Source: Magnolia sinica (Eukaryota > Streptophyta > Magnoliopsida > Magnoliales > Magnoliaceae). From it: a DNA stretch of 64,000 bases. Location: assembly GCF_029962835.1 (NCBI RefSeq), contig NC_080589.1, positions 17,071,586-17,135,585 on the forward strand, in the 5' to 3' direction. Every line of letters starts with the position of its first letter. Within the stretch, counting starts at the first letter, position 1. Made by a program: the position numbers and the translations under genes. A model generated the notes under the pieces. It ran no database searches. It worked only from the letters and a program-made list of their open reading frames with translations, and was not told the DNA's origin. Shown one piece after another: positions 1-10,459 of the stretch.

Positions 1-898
1 GACCGTGAAATGCACGTAATTGACCATGAAGTGAAGGGAAATCGCCGGGATTGACCGTGAAATGCATGGAAATGACCGTGACGTAAAGGGAATTGATCGT
101 GAAATGCATGGAAATGACCATGAAGTGAAGGGGATTGACCGTGAAATGAATAGAAATGACCGCGAAGTGAAGGGGAATCGCCGGAATTGACCGTAAAATG
201 CATGGAATTGACCGTGAAATGCACGAAATTGAGCATGAAGTGAAGGGAATTGACCATGAAATGCATGGAATTACCATGAAGTGAAGGGGAATCGCCGGAA
301 TTGACCGTAAAATGAATGGAAATGACAGTGAAGTGAAGGGAATTGACAGTGAAATGCATGGAAATGACCATGAAGTGAAGAGAATTGACCGTGAAGTGAA
401 GGAAATTGACCGTGAAATTCATGGAATTGACTGTGAAGTGAAGCGAATTAACCGTGAAATGCATGGAATTGACAATAAAGGGAATTGACCATGAAATGCA
501 TGGAATTGACCGTGAAGTAAATTGACCATGAAGTGAAGGGAATTGACCGTGAAATGAATTGAATTGACCGTGAAGTGAAGGGGAATCACCAGAATTGACC
601 GTGAAATGCATGGAATTGACCGTGAAATGCACGTAATTGACCATGAAGTGAAGGAAAATCGCAGGGATTGACCGTACAATGCATGGAATTGACCATGAAG
701 TGAAGGGAATTGACAGTGAAATTATTGAAATTGACCACGAAGTGAATGAAATTGACCGCAAAGTTAATGAAATCCACCGTAAACTGATTGATATTGACCA
801 CGAAGTGAATAAAATTGACCGCGAAGCGAATGAAATGAATGAAATTAACCGCGAACTGATTGAAATTGACCGTGAAGTGAATGAAATGGATTATCGAC
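1..898. repeat. 21-bp minisatellite array
   Basis: Imperfect tandem repeat of a 21-bp unit, seen in two alternating flavours: GAATTGACCGTGAAATGCAT followed by g, and AATTGACCGTGAAGTGAAGG followed by g. Now and then a shorter GGAATCGCCGG spacer intervenes. The array is already under way at base 1, so its left end lies outside the window. It becomes more divergent after about 720 and stops near 898. Because the unit is a multiple of three, long frames stay open on both strands (for example 679..918 plus and 586..954 minus). I treat these as by-products of the repeat, not genes. Confidence 0.9.
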
Positions 899-1134
899 CA
901 GCGACCAGATGGAATTGAAAATAACCAAGTTGGTTGGCTAAAGTAGTTTATCATACCCCAAAATCATATATGGTACTTCAAGTAACTAATTTTGGTTTAG
1001 AAAATATTCTTGTTAAATGAATAAAGAAAGAAATGAAAAAAAAAACTTATATGCTTATATATACATATTTATATAAATATGTACTGAGAAAAATGTATGT
1101 AGAATAAAGTTCTCCATGTATTTTTTAAAAAAAA

Positions 1135-1150
1135 AGAGAGAGAGAGAGAG
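1135..1150. repeat. (AG)n microsatellite
   Basis: Short AG run directly after an A tract. It lies in AT-rich spacer between the minisatellite and the first fold-back element; 900-1257 shows nothing else recognisable. Confidence 0.8.
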
Positions 1151-1257
1151 GTGTATAGAATGCTGTGGTACTACGGTTATGCCACACTACGGTTATAATC
1201 CGTAGCCACAGGATCTTAGCTTCTTTTTTTCTCCTATTATAATCCCCACTGCTTTTT

Positions 1258-1680
1258 GGGGGTCCTATTATGAGGTATGTGTTATATCAAAACCGGCCAT
1301 CTATTTGGTGAACTCGTATTAAGACTTGAGACAAAAAATAAGACAGATCTAGCTATCAAGTGCACCACACTGTAAAAGGCAGTGGAGGATTGAACATCTA
1401 CCATTGAAACCCTTTTAGGGGTTGCAGAAGTTTTGGATCAATATGAAATTTGTTTTTCCTCTTCATCCATGTCTTTGTGACCTTAGAATAGATTAGATGG
1501 AAAATAAATGTTATGGTGGGCCCTACAAAATATTTAACAGTGAAAATCAATTTTCCCGCTGCTCTTTGTGGTGTGGTTAGTTGATCTTTGGATATGAATT
1601 TTTTTATATAACGTTCCGAAATGATCTCGAAATATGGATGAACGTTGTGGATATAATAAATACATAACTGTGGGGCCTAC
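1258..1680. mobile_element. GGGCCCACC-type fold-back element, copy A
   Basis: Non-coding element whose two halves are imperfect reverse complements. The left edge reads tatgaggtatgtgttatatc and the right edge reads ggatataataaatacataac followed by tgtggggcc. Inside, a 'caccacactgtaaaaggcagtggaggattgaa' type segment recurs in this family and the element carries no reading frame. Edges are inferred from the outermost complementary bases. I see no clear target duplication. The family recurs at least eight more times in this window. Confidence 0.6.
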
Positions 1681-1949
1681 GTAACTTTGATCTCTTTTGA
1701 ACCGTTCGCACAACTCGGAGTTCGCGCTCGTCTTCGAGCACCAGGCGATCCGCCTCCGTAAGGAAAGCGGAGGCATTTTCGACCTGAGAAATGGGGCCGT
1801 ACAGCTGGGGTTATCCCGGAGGTAAAAAGCAAGTGGGCTAAAAAAGATTATTGGGGGCATATATGGGTCGTACAGTTGGAAATTTCTCGTAAGAGTGGAA
1901 ACGGATTGGCTACTCCCCCTGACATCAGCCCGGGGCCTGGTGGTCGGTG

Positions 1950-2490
1950 CTCTGTGAGCCCTACCATGATGTATGTGTTTCATCCATTCCGTTCATCCAT
2001 TTTTAAAGATTATTTCAAAATGACTTTAAAAATTAGGGCTATATACCTCTCAGGTGGTCCACACCACATGAAAACAATAGTGATTGGATATCTACCATTA
2101 AAATCCTTCTAAGGCCCACTGTACTGTTTATTTCATATCCAATCTGTTGATTAGGTCATACAGGCCCAGATGAAGGGAAAAAACAAAAATCATCTTGATC
2201 CAAAGTTTTTATGGCCCCTAAAATGTTTTTAATGGTCAACGCTCATTCAATACTGTTTCCATGTAATGTGGTTCATTTGAGACTGGGATATATCTAATTT
2301 TTGGTCTCATATGGTAAAATGATCTGTAAAAGTAGATGGTCTCAATATCTGTTTCCATCTTGTTTTTAATGGTGGGCGTCACTGTCCCCACTCTTTTCTA
2401 TGCTGGGGTCCACTGGAGCTTTGGATTTAACTCATTCTTTGGATATTGCCTTAAAATGATCTCTCCATATGGTAAAATGATCTCTCCAAG
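1950..2490. mobile_element. GGGCCCACC-type fold-back element, copy B (composite)
   Basis: Starts with gagccctaccatgatgtatg and runs through the family's middle (ggtggtccacaccacatgaa, then a complementary half). Bases 2362-2466 do not fit copy B's own arm. They match 5546-5650 of copy E exactly over 105 bp, so this copy looks like a composite of two family members or the product of local conversion. No coding potential. Confidence 0.6.
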
Positions 2491-3790
2491 TTCCAATCCC
2501 AGGATCCTACAAAGAGGATTTTCCAACATATATTTGTCTCATATGAAGCATAACCACAAGTATACCTAAATCATAAAGGCAACATCATCATCACATATCC
2601 ACTAATATAATCATTTGAATGCAATGATGAAAGGGAAATACATATATAAAAAATCAAAGCTCCAGAAGACGATGCGTGCTCTAAGCTCTACTCTGCTGCA
2701 ACCTAACATCACCTGCATGCATCTATCGTGCATAAGCTTATAGAAAGCTTAGTGGGTGGTGAAAGTGTATGGGCAAAATAAGTACTGGGTATACAATACA
2801 ATGCCATAAATCATACAATATTGAAATAGGCGAAAATATTGACAAAATCATGAATCATACGATATCAGAGTAAACAGAAATATACTGATAAGATCATGAA
2901 TCATACGATATCAGAATAAATGAAAATATACTAATAAGATCATCAATCATACGATATTAAAGTAAGTAGAAATATACTAATAACTCCATGAGTGTTATTA
3001 ACCGTACTAAGGCTATGCGATGTAATGCAATATGCGGTGCGAATGAAATGAACAAGCTAGAGTAAATTCAGGATGATAGTACGTAGTATCGCAGGCTATG
3101 GGGTCCATCACAAGGGACTTCTATACAAACCAATCCTATACCTAAATTTGGATAGTCAGACTCAATGTGGTAAACTCTTGATCTCTGGTTAGTCATGCGC
3201 CCCAACTGAAATCCTGACCATTGCAAAGGTACACGTAACAAATAGTTGCACACCACCAACTTGAATGAATAGTGAATGAATGAATGAGTATGTAACTCAT
3301 GCCCAATAAGTCCACATATCAGCACCATACATCTCTGAGATGGCTACCGCTCCAGCCGGCCACGTAGCCCAGCGAGTGGAAAAGACCTCACTACCCGCCT
3401 GCCAGTAGTATACCAATGCCTACACGGCTCGTTGATAGCGGACCCGCTTGGGAGCTGGTCAAACTCAGCTTAGCATATAGCCCCCTCACTCAGGCAGATA
3501 AGGCCACACCCCCTCCTAACTGACCATGACATAGTGGGAGACGTGGCCTACTGGTATTCGGTACTCGAGCGCTCATGTAGTCACTCAGTTTTGACGTTGG
3601 GGCATCTCTTGGCCTTGAAGGTTTAGGGACTTTCACCCACGAACATTCAAAGTGCCCAGATGTTCGAACCAAACATTATCGGTATCCCATCTGGCCATCC
3701 ACGACATGCGTGTGGAGGTCACAGCCCTGATGTCGCTAGGGAGTACTATCACTAACATCTTGGTAGGACCCACTTAGCATCCCAGCGGAA
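2491..3790 (-). other. LTR-like retroelement debris (uncertain)
   Basis: Roughly 1.3 kb without a gene. The composition and short phrases (for example gcttagtgggtggtgaaagt, and the long run of dispersed direct motifs) resemble the LTRs of plant gypsy elements read on the minus strand. I find no matching partner LTR, primer-binding site or coding domain in the window. The call rests on general resemblance and could be wrong. Confidence 0.3.
2809..2990. repeat. Four tandem 44-46 bp repeats
   Basis: Units begin aatcatacRatat at 2809, 2853, 2899 and 2945, each continuing with 'gaaatatac' and ending with 'atcatg'-like sequence. Short internal arrays like this are common inside plant LTRs, which fits the surrounding debris. 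Confidence 0.8.
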
Positions 3791-3918
3791 GAATTTCATG
3801 TGAAAAGGCTTCCGCTACATCCTTCAAAGAGTTAGAGAATAGGGTGAAGCAGTGTGCGAGAGAAGGAAACTCGCTTTTTCAAGCTTGCGCTAAGAGCGCC
3901 TTCATCCAGACCGTCTGC

Positions 3919-4073
3919 CTTATCCGGTGGTTGATAAGAAGGTTCATACGTGATGACGTGCGAACCAGTGCGTAGCTGAGAGTTCCTCATATATATATAT
4001 ACGGTCCTTATCCGGTGGTTGATAAGAAGGTTCATACGTGATGACGTGCGAACCAGTGCATAGCTGAGAGTTC

Positions 4074-4094
<21 letters not shown>
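3919..4094. repeat. Two tandem copies of an 88-bp unit
   Basis: The unit starts cttatccggtggttgataag at 3919 and again at 4007. The copies are nearly identical and each ends in an AT run, which suggests slippage or recent duplication anchored on the dinucleotide tract. Confidence 0.85.

Positions 4095-4123
<29 letters not shown>
4078..4123. repeat. (AT)n microsatellite
   Basis: About 23 uninterrupted AT dinucleotides immediately after the second 88-bp unit. The following 4124-4329 is unrecognised spacer. Confidence 0.95.
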
Positions 4124-4126
<3 letters not shown>

Positions 4127-4329
4127 AAAAGGTACTATATGCTCGACCGTATTATACCTTCCATAAGGTCGAGTGTTGGCGGCACGTTATTGTTCAGATG
4201 GTGAAAATTTTAAACAAATGAGGAGATTTTATAGGAAAATTGGAGAAATAAAACTGGTGAAACAGGTTATTAAAATATCCCTCCACCTCTCTCACGCGTA
4301 TTTTCTGTGAAAGCCTTGCGCCCGCTGAT

Positions 4330-4650
4330 GAAACCTTCCTAAGGCCCACCCACTATGATGTTTATATGAGATCCAACTTATTCATAAGTTAAGACACGCA
4401 TGAAAGAAGGGAAAACACAAATTTCAGCTTGACCGAAAACTTTTGTGCCCCTTAGAAAATTTTAATGGTGGGCATCACTTTATCCACCGTTTTCTGTAGT
4501 GGGTATATTCCGGCTTTGGATCTAACTCATTCTGTCTCATGCCTTAAATTGATATCTCCAAGTGAATGGACACTATGGATATAACACATACATCATGGTG
4601 GGTCCCACAGAACTTGGTGACGTAACCTATCCGTAGCTAATTTGCGTCTA
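4330..4650. mobile_element. GGGCCCACC-type fold-back element, copy C (partial)
   Basis: Mostly the right half of a family member: it contains tttaatggtgggcatcactt and the right edge catacatcatggtgggtccc. The terminal stretch cacagaacttggtgacgtaa is the reverse complement of the left terminus of copy E (5258 onward), and the similarity continues for about 45 bp. C and E therefore belong to one subfamily in opposite orientation. Confidence 0.6.
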
Positions 4651-4705
4651 GTAGCGTTGGAGTCCATGACGGCTTTTAATAGGACACGTATTACGTCGTC
4701 CGAAC

Positions 4706-5145
4706 GGGCAGGGCTGTATGGGGCCCACCGTGATGGAAGTGCTTTATCCACGCCATTAAAAGATTTTCTCATATCATTTTAAGTTATCATCCTAAAAATG
4801 AGGCAGGTCCATAGCTCCAGTGGACCACAATAAAGGAGGTTGTACTAATAATGACACTTACTGTTGAAACCTTTCTAAGTGCCAGTATTATGTTGTTTTA
4901 CCATCCAACCTATTCATAAGGTCATGTAGACATGGATGAATTGAAAACACAATTATCAAGTTGATCCGAAACTTCTCCAGCTCGCAAGAAGTTTTTAATG
5001 GTGGACGTTCAATCCCCACCTTGTGGTCCACTTAAGCCTTGGACCCGCTTCATTTTTTGACTCATATATTAAAATGATATGAGAAAATCTTTGAACGGAA
5101 TGGATAAAACACTTACATCACATTGGGCCCCATAGAGCCCTGCCC
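4706..5145. mobile_element. GGGCCCACC-type fold-back element, copy D (complete-looking)
   Basis: A 440-bp element with both ends visible: left gggcagggctgtatggggcc, right ggccccatagagccctgccc. It folds along its whole length: left 'agtggaccacaataaaggaggttg' pairs with right 'caccttgtggtccactt'. No open frame. A clear target duplication was not found next to these ends, so the true boundary may lie a few bases further out. Confidence 0.7.
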
Positions 5146-5254
5146 AACGGATCACCATACGGGCGGGTGTAGGACGCAATCTGCTTTCCTTTTGATATGG
5201 AAGTGAATGTAGGCGGCTCAGATACCGGCGGGTTGAGTAGCAAGTCGGCTACAG

Positions 5255-5815
5255 AAGTTACGTCACCAAGTTCTGTGGCCCCACTATGATGTATGTGTTG
5301 TATCCACATTGTCCATCTATTTTAAGATATAATTTTAGGGCATGAGACAAAGAACGAGGAAGATAAGAATCTGTAGTGGACCCCACCACAGAAAATAGTG
5401 GGGAGAGTGATTGCCACTGTTGAAACTATCCCAAGGCTCACCATAATGTTTATTTGAAATCTAACCTGTTCAAAAGTTAAAAAAGACATGAAATAAGAGA
5501 AAACACAAATATCAGCTTGATCTAAAACTTTTGTGGCCTTTAGAAGTTTTTAATGGTGGGCGTCACTGTCCCCACTCTTTTCTATGCTGGGGTCCACTGG
5601 AGCTTTGGATTTAACTCATTCTTTGGATATTGCCTTAAAATGATCTCTCCAAATGGATGGAAAATTCTGTCCATCATATGGGCCCCAATACGTTTGATTT
5701 AATCCCAAAAAGTCAGGCAGATCGAAAACGAAAGTGGACCACACCACAGGAACAATTTGAGAGAGGACGCTTACCATAGATTTTCTAAGGGGCCATCTTG
5801 TTGTTTTAATGCCAA
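5255..5815. mobile_element. GGGCCCACC-type fold-back element, copy E, plus a fragment
   Basis: Begins gttacgtcaccaagttctgt and then ggccccactatgatgtatgt, and folds back through tttttaatggtgggcgtcac to about 5690. Bases 5691-5815 look like the inner part of another member (gtggaccacaccacaggaac), cut off at both sides. The 105 bp at 5546-5650 are identical to 2362-2466. Confidence 0.6.
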
Positions 5816-6019
5816 CCAATACTCATCCACCTCACTTGAAGGGATACCACAAAAGCACATCATTCTGAAATCGCCCAGTAGAACCGACGGTCAGAAGTTG
5901 CTCCTAGCGTAGCCGACATGAGTTTTGGGTGGGTCTGACTTTTGGACCGTGGCTGCGACAATGATATGCCAAACGCGAGTTTTTGGTTTGTCTGACTTTC
6001 ATACTGTCAATGTACGCGA

Positions 6020-6450
6020 CGTTGACAGTACCAAGTTAGCCACTAGACAGTGCTATGTGTGCCCACTATAATATATGTTTTTTTTTGTCTCTACTGTCCA
6101 GAAGCCCTAAAATGAGACAGATCCAAATTTCAAGTCAACCACAACATAGGAAACAGCGGCAATTAAAGGACCACTATTAAAAACTTTTCAGGGCCACTGT
6201 AATGTTTATTTGCCATCCAACCTATTGATTATGTCACAAACGCCTGTCAGCTACATCTTAAACTTGTGGCTTTAAAAAGTTTTTAATAATAGGCATTCAA
6301 TCATCACTGTCATCACTCTTCCTGAGGTCTATGTAAGATTTGGATTATTTTTGGACTCATGCCATAAAATAAACCTAAAAAATAATAGATAAAACACATA
6401 CATCATGGTGGGCCCATAGAGATTTGACACCAGCTAGCCGGTAGGTGTTG
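6020..6450. mobile_element. GGGCCCACC-type fold-back element, copy F
   Basis: Diverged member. The left side is 'gttagccactagacagtgctatgtgtgcccac' and the right side is 'catacatcatggtgggcccatagagatttgacaccagctagc', which pair imperfectly. The internal family phrases (aacataggaaacagcggcaa; catgccataaaataaaccta) are still recognisable. No frame and no target duplication seen. Confidence 0.55.
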
Positions 6451-6747
6451 GGGTCACTGACTAAACCGCATTAGTCCTCACTATGCTGATATTGTCTGCT
6501 TTGATTGAAACCTCACGGTTTTGGTTCCCAAGTTTATCCCCAAAGGCCCCGTTACAGGGAAGGGTGGAACCGCACTTAGAACCAGAATCTCGAGTATTCA
6601 TCCATCATATGTGGACTAAATCAAGGCCCTAACTAAATGGAGCGATAGTTTCGAATAGTGGCGATATTTTCTAACAGCTGAAGCTGCACCCTCGCCTGAA
6701 CACTGAACCCTCGTTTGGACCACAGCCCGAATAACCAGGGCATTAGA

Positions 6748-6907
6748 ATGTCATCCATGCATTAAGTAGGACCCACAATAATGGTAACACCATAGCCAAT
6801 TGTTGTGCCCGTATCTCATGATGGGCCATGTCATCCATGCATTACGTGGGACCCACAATAATGGTAACACCATAGCCAATTGTTGTGCCCGTATCTCTTG
6901 ATGGGCC
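6748..6907. repeat. Direct 80-bp tandem duplication
   Basis: Unit atgtcatccatgcattaMgt to gatgggcc, repeated head to tail at 6748 and 6828 with only a few differences. It lies upstream of the glutaredoxin promoter, so it could double any regulatory site it contains, but I recognise none. Confidence 0.9.
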
Positions 6908-7094
6908 TACATCAAAATATTTAGAGAGGACATTAGGGGTATATTGGACACATAATAAATAAATTAAAAACAAAAAAAGAAAAAAAATCTAGGGCGAAGA
7001 TAAGGGGCATATTAGGCACGCATCAAAATATGCACGGAACATTCCCTTTTCTAATTTTATCTGAGAAATGCAATCCACCACCCCCATCGACATG

Positions 7095-7100
7095 TATAAA
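7095..7100 (+). promoter_or_regulatory. TATA box of the glutaredoxin gene
   Basis: TATAAA within gtataaatatatc, about 380 bp before the start codon. A start site some 30 bp downstream (around 7125-7130) would give a pyrimidine-rich leader of about 345 nt with no AUG before the coding start. That supports this box as the real core promoter. Confidence 0.65.
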
Positions 7101-7472
7101 TATATCATGTGACAAGTCCAAGATCATCACACCCACTCCACTTTCTCATATTTCTTCTCTAACTTTCAAGAATTCAACTCTTTCTAGTAGAGTAATTCGC
7201 AGTCGAATCACTTGAACACTGATCAACGGCTACAATTGTTGTCTTTCTTGTCGAATCAAAAGCCTTCCAATCACCCCCTCTTTTTCTTGATCGCCAAAGG
7301 TTCTAAATTCAAACATTCAGGAGCAATTCTGCCAAAACTCCGTTTTTCTTAATTGATTTCAGTTGGGTTTTGATTAGGTGTCTCTCTTGCCTTTCTTTCT
7401 TTCCTTCCCTTTAATCATCTATCTCTATCCAAATCTTCCTACATTTGGAGTTATTTCCTTGTGGTCATTGAA

Positions 7473-7784
7473 ATGGAAGATGTGAGAAGATTGGCCGCTA
7501 AAAGTGCAGTAGTCATCTTCAGCTCGAGCACATGTTGCATGTGTCACGCCGTCAAGAGGCTCTTCCGCGACCTTGGGGTCAATCCCACCATTTATGAGCT
7601 CAATGAGGAACCGAGCGGAAGGGAAATGGAGGGGGCACTAGTCGAGCTACTAGGTCATGGCCCAGCTGTGCCAACGGTGTTTATAGGAGGACGCTTGGTG
7701 GGCCCGACCGATCGGGTCATGTCTCTCCATCTCAATGGATCTTTAGTCCCACTGCTTAAAGCAGCAGGAGCTCTTTGGCTATAG
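7473..7784 (+). CDS. CC-type glutaredoxin (ROXY-like)
   Basis: Complete single-exon gene, 103 residues from the ATG at 7473 (good context, purine at -3 and G at +4; first AUG after the TATA box). An in-frame GTG twelve bases upstream extends the frame but is not a plausible plant start. The protein has one thioredoxin-fold glutaredoxin domain. The active site is Cys-Cys-Met-Cys at residues 21-24 ([14 protein letters not shown]), the hallmark of the land-plant CC class. Glutathione-site motifs follow: [10 protein letters not shown] around residues 66-75 and a GPTDRVM stretch. The C-terminus is ALWL, the motif through which ROXY proteins recruit TOPLESS co-repressors and act with TGA bZIP factors (family knowledge). 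A small nucleo-cytosolic redox regulator of transcription in floral development or nitrogen and stress signalling is likely; which paralogue is not decidable here. Length, start, active site and tail all fit, so the gene looks functional. Confidence 0.93.
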   Translation: MEDVRRLAAKSAVVIFSSSTCCMCHAVKRLFRDLGVNPTIYELNEEPSGREMEGALVELLGHGPAVPTVFIGGRLVGPTDRVMSLHLNGSLVPLLKAAGALWL

Positions 7785-7785
7785 T

Positions 7786-7820
7786 AATAAAAGATACTGC
7801 TTTGATACCATGTAAATAAA
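7786..7820 (+). terminator. Poly(A) signals of the glutaredoxin gene
   Basis: AATAAA at 7786-7791, immediately after the stop codon, and a second AATAAA at 7815-7820. Either could direct 3' end formation; the second gives a more usual 3' UTR length. Confidence 0.55.
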
Positions 7821-8588
7821 GTAAAAGTCACCCTATTACATCGGAGGTGGAAGGAAATGTCCAATCGTATACTTATGTTTGGATGCACCATCAAACTAAG
7901 TTGCAGCAACGAACCACTTGTTATTGCAATTTGTGCAACCAAACAAGACCATAGTAGAATTTTCACTTTTTAAAAAAAAAATATATTAAATTTTCTTCTC
8001 TTTTACTATCTTTGTAAAGGAGTTTTCCCGTTACAACTATCAATGGAGGAAGAACTTTTTGTCTTCCCAGTGATGTTATATCAAGCCTTTTTCTTATTCT
8101 ATGCGATGGTCGCGAATCAAGCACTGAGGAAGAAAGATATAAAAATGCTTTGATCAGGTACTATAAAGTTATAAAAAATTATATGATGTATGGTGGAGAT
8201 CTTTAGAATATATTGATCAAGTGGTTTTGGAGAAACGTGAGCCATCGATCTAGATTGGATGGTGATGAGGACTAGAGTGGGGCAGCAGGATTTAGAGGGC
8301 CCCACATTTCATCACCACATGGTGTCGATCAGATTGTGATGAGAATCATTTGCAATGAGACATGGGTGTTTATTTCATTCCATATTAGTGGCAATATAAT
8401 TCCAGTAGATATGTGATGATGGTCCATTCATGGAGGATTGGAAAACAACACTGGCTTGGAAGCATGGGGCCCAGTCGTCCAGTAGAGTATGATCATTGAT
8501 ACATATGCACTAAAAATCGCTCACATGGAAACGAAATTAATTGAAATTAAATCGTCCAAATCGTAGATCGTCATTAGATAGATCATAA
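7821..8588. other. Spacer downstream of the glutaredoxin gene
   Basis: AT-rich non-coding sequence. It would include the rest of the 3' UTR. No gene, tandem repeat or recognisable mobile element seen. Confidence 0.5.
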
Positions 8589-9092
8589 GGGAGTAGATTA
8601 GGCGTGGCCCGGCCTCACGCAAGTGGGAGCTGACCTCACCATGGGCCCCACGTTGATGTATGTATTCCACATCCATACCGTCCATCCATTTTGTGAGATC
8701 ATTTTAGAGTATGATCCCAAAAATGAAGTAGATCCAAATCTCAGGTGGACCATACGATAGGAAACAGCAGTGATTGAACGCTCCACCATTGAAAACTTCC
8801 TAGGGCCCACCATAACGTTTATATGCCATCCAAACTGTTCATAAGATCACAAAAACCTAGATGAAGGGGAAAAATAAATATCTGCTTGATCCAAAACTTT
8901 TGTGGCCCACACAAAGTTATTAAAGGGAAATCACCATTGTTTCCTATGGTAGGTCCACGTTAGATTTGGATCTACTTCATTTTTGGGCTCATGGTCAGTT
9001 GAAACGTATGGAAGGAGTGGATGTAGAATACATACATCAAGGTGGGCTGAACCGTATTGGGTGCGACGAGGATCGCTCCTAATCCGCTCCCG
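8589..9092. mobile_element. GGGCCCACC-type fold-back element, copy G, with target duplication
   Basis: Best-delimited member, about 504 bp. Termini are gggagtagattaggcg on the left and cgctcctaatccgctccc on the right (inverted repeats). The element is flanked by a perfect 8-bp repeat gatcataa (8581-8588 and 9093-9100); a ninth base would match imperfectly. An 8-bp duplication fits hAT, while 8 of 9 could fit Mutator-like elements, which often carry long inverted repeats. The whole element folds back: caggtggaccatacgatagg pairs with the 'cctatggtaggtccacgtt' half. No coding capacity, so it is non-autonomous. Confidence 0.8.
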
Positions 9093-10162
9093 GATCATAA
9101 ACCGAAAAAAAGCAAACTGATTTGATTTTCGACCTGCTCGATTGGTCGAGATTTAATGGAATTCTGAAATGAAAAAGGACTCAACGGTCCGGATTCAAGA
9201 AATAAATCTTGAAGCTTGGTGAATTTCACTCTTTTATGAATGGCTACTCCACGGTGGAGGGTCTAGTCGGTATCTGCCCTGCCTCATGGTTTGAAATTAG
9301 GGTCTAGCCATGGTTTTAGAACTTGGCAGGACCAACTCGATCAGTCCTAGATCGAGTCACGACTCAGCGAGTCAGACCGAGTCACCCCTTATTTTCCATT
9401 CTGACCCATGGTGTTGAACTCAATCAGGTGCCCTCGATTCCGAGCTCGACTCGGACTAGATCTTAAAATCTTGGTCCTAACCCTTACTAAACTCAGCCCA
9501 TTCGCTTAATGGGCCACATTTTCAGGCCCATTAGTATTATCAGGAGGTTTAGGATTTAACCCTTCTAAATATTAGTATAAGCTTCTCCCATAAGCCGGTT
9601 TGGTCATGATGGGCCAAGCCCATATGGTCACGATACAAGAAGCGGGCCGCATTCAGCCCCTAATCGATGTGCTTAACGTTGTTGAGAATAAGAAATGATT
9701 TGGTTTTAGTTTCGATGTGAGGCCCATTTGGGTGTGATCAAACTCACAATGTAGCCCATATGAGCCCAAATCAAGGCCTACCATGTTTATTGTTGACTCA
9801 GCTAATCGCCAAAAGTTCAAGTCCCATAAAAAATGGGCCGCGCTATTTAATTAATTATGATTTTGATTATGAAAATCACTTTTTTAGGTTTAAGTGCGTT
9901 TAGAAGCTATTTAATTAATTATTTTAGAAGAAAAATTTTCAAATTTGTACTCTTTTTTTCTTTGTTTTTTTCCCTTCCTGTAATCGTTTCCACTCTTTTA
10001 AATTTAGCAAAAAGCCCTCTAAAATTGAAGGTATCAAGAAGATCTGTTAATTGCACACATGTGAAGCAGTACACCCCCCATGTGTCATCGTGACAAGTAG
10101 GTCCCAAATCAAATCCCTCCATTAATTGGTTAGACCATGTTTTTCGTAAAATTAATCAATTC
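9093..10162. other. Spacer with GACTCG-rich repeat remnants
   Basis: No gene. Bases 9320-9480 are rich in actcgg/gagtca motifs (gactcagcgagtcagaccga), like those at 15880-16040. The rest is unrecognised, AT-rich towards the copia element. Confidence 0.4.
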
Positions 10163-10397
10163 TATAGAAGTTCAAAGACCCGTGGATAGAGTGGCTGGAA
10201 TCCTCAATGAATATTGAGATGATTGATTCTCATTATATAGAATGTATGTATAGTTGGAAGATCCTATATAATAGGAAACAAATAAACAAAATATATACAA
10301 TTGAGATTATCCTATAAACTAGGAAAGGAAAGATATATACAAGATAACAAATCATTTAAGATCAAGGAAAGAATCGGAAAAGGATTCTTCCTTATCA
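10163..10397 (-). repeat. 3' LTR of the small copia element
   Basis: About 235 bp. In element orientation it begins tgataaggaagaatcc and ends ctttgaacttctata. It is colinear with 14536-14770. Confidence 0.9.
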
Positions 10398-10459
10398 CCC
10401 CCCTTCAAGCTGAGCGTGGCTGAAGGAATCACGTGAAGCTTGTTATGGAAAAGTAAGAA

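Noticed and set aside
419-954. Long open frames on the minus strand and at 679-918 plus as genes
   Set aside because: They consist of the 21-bp repeat, whose length keeps frames open by itself. No promoter or non-repetitive protein part is seen. The heptad pattern is reported only as a curiosity.
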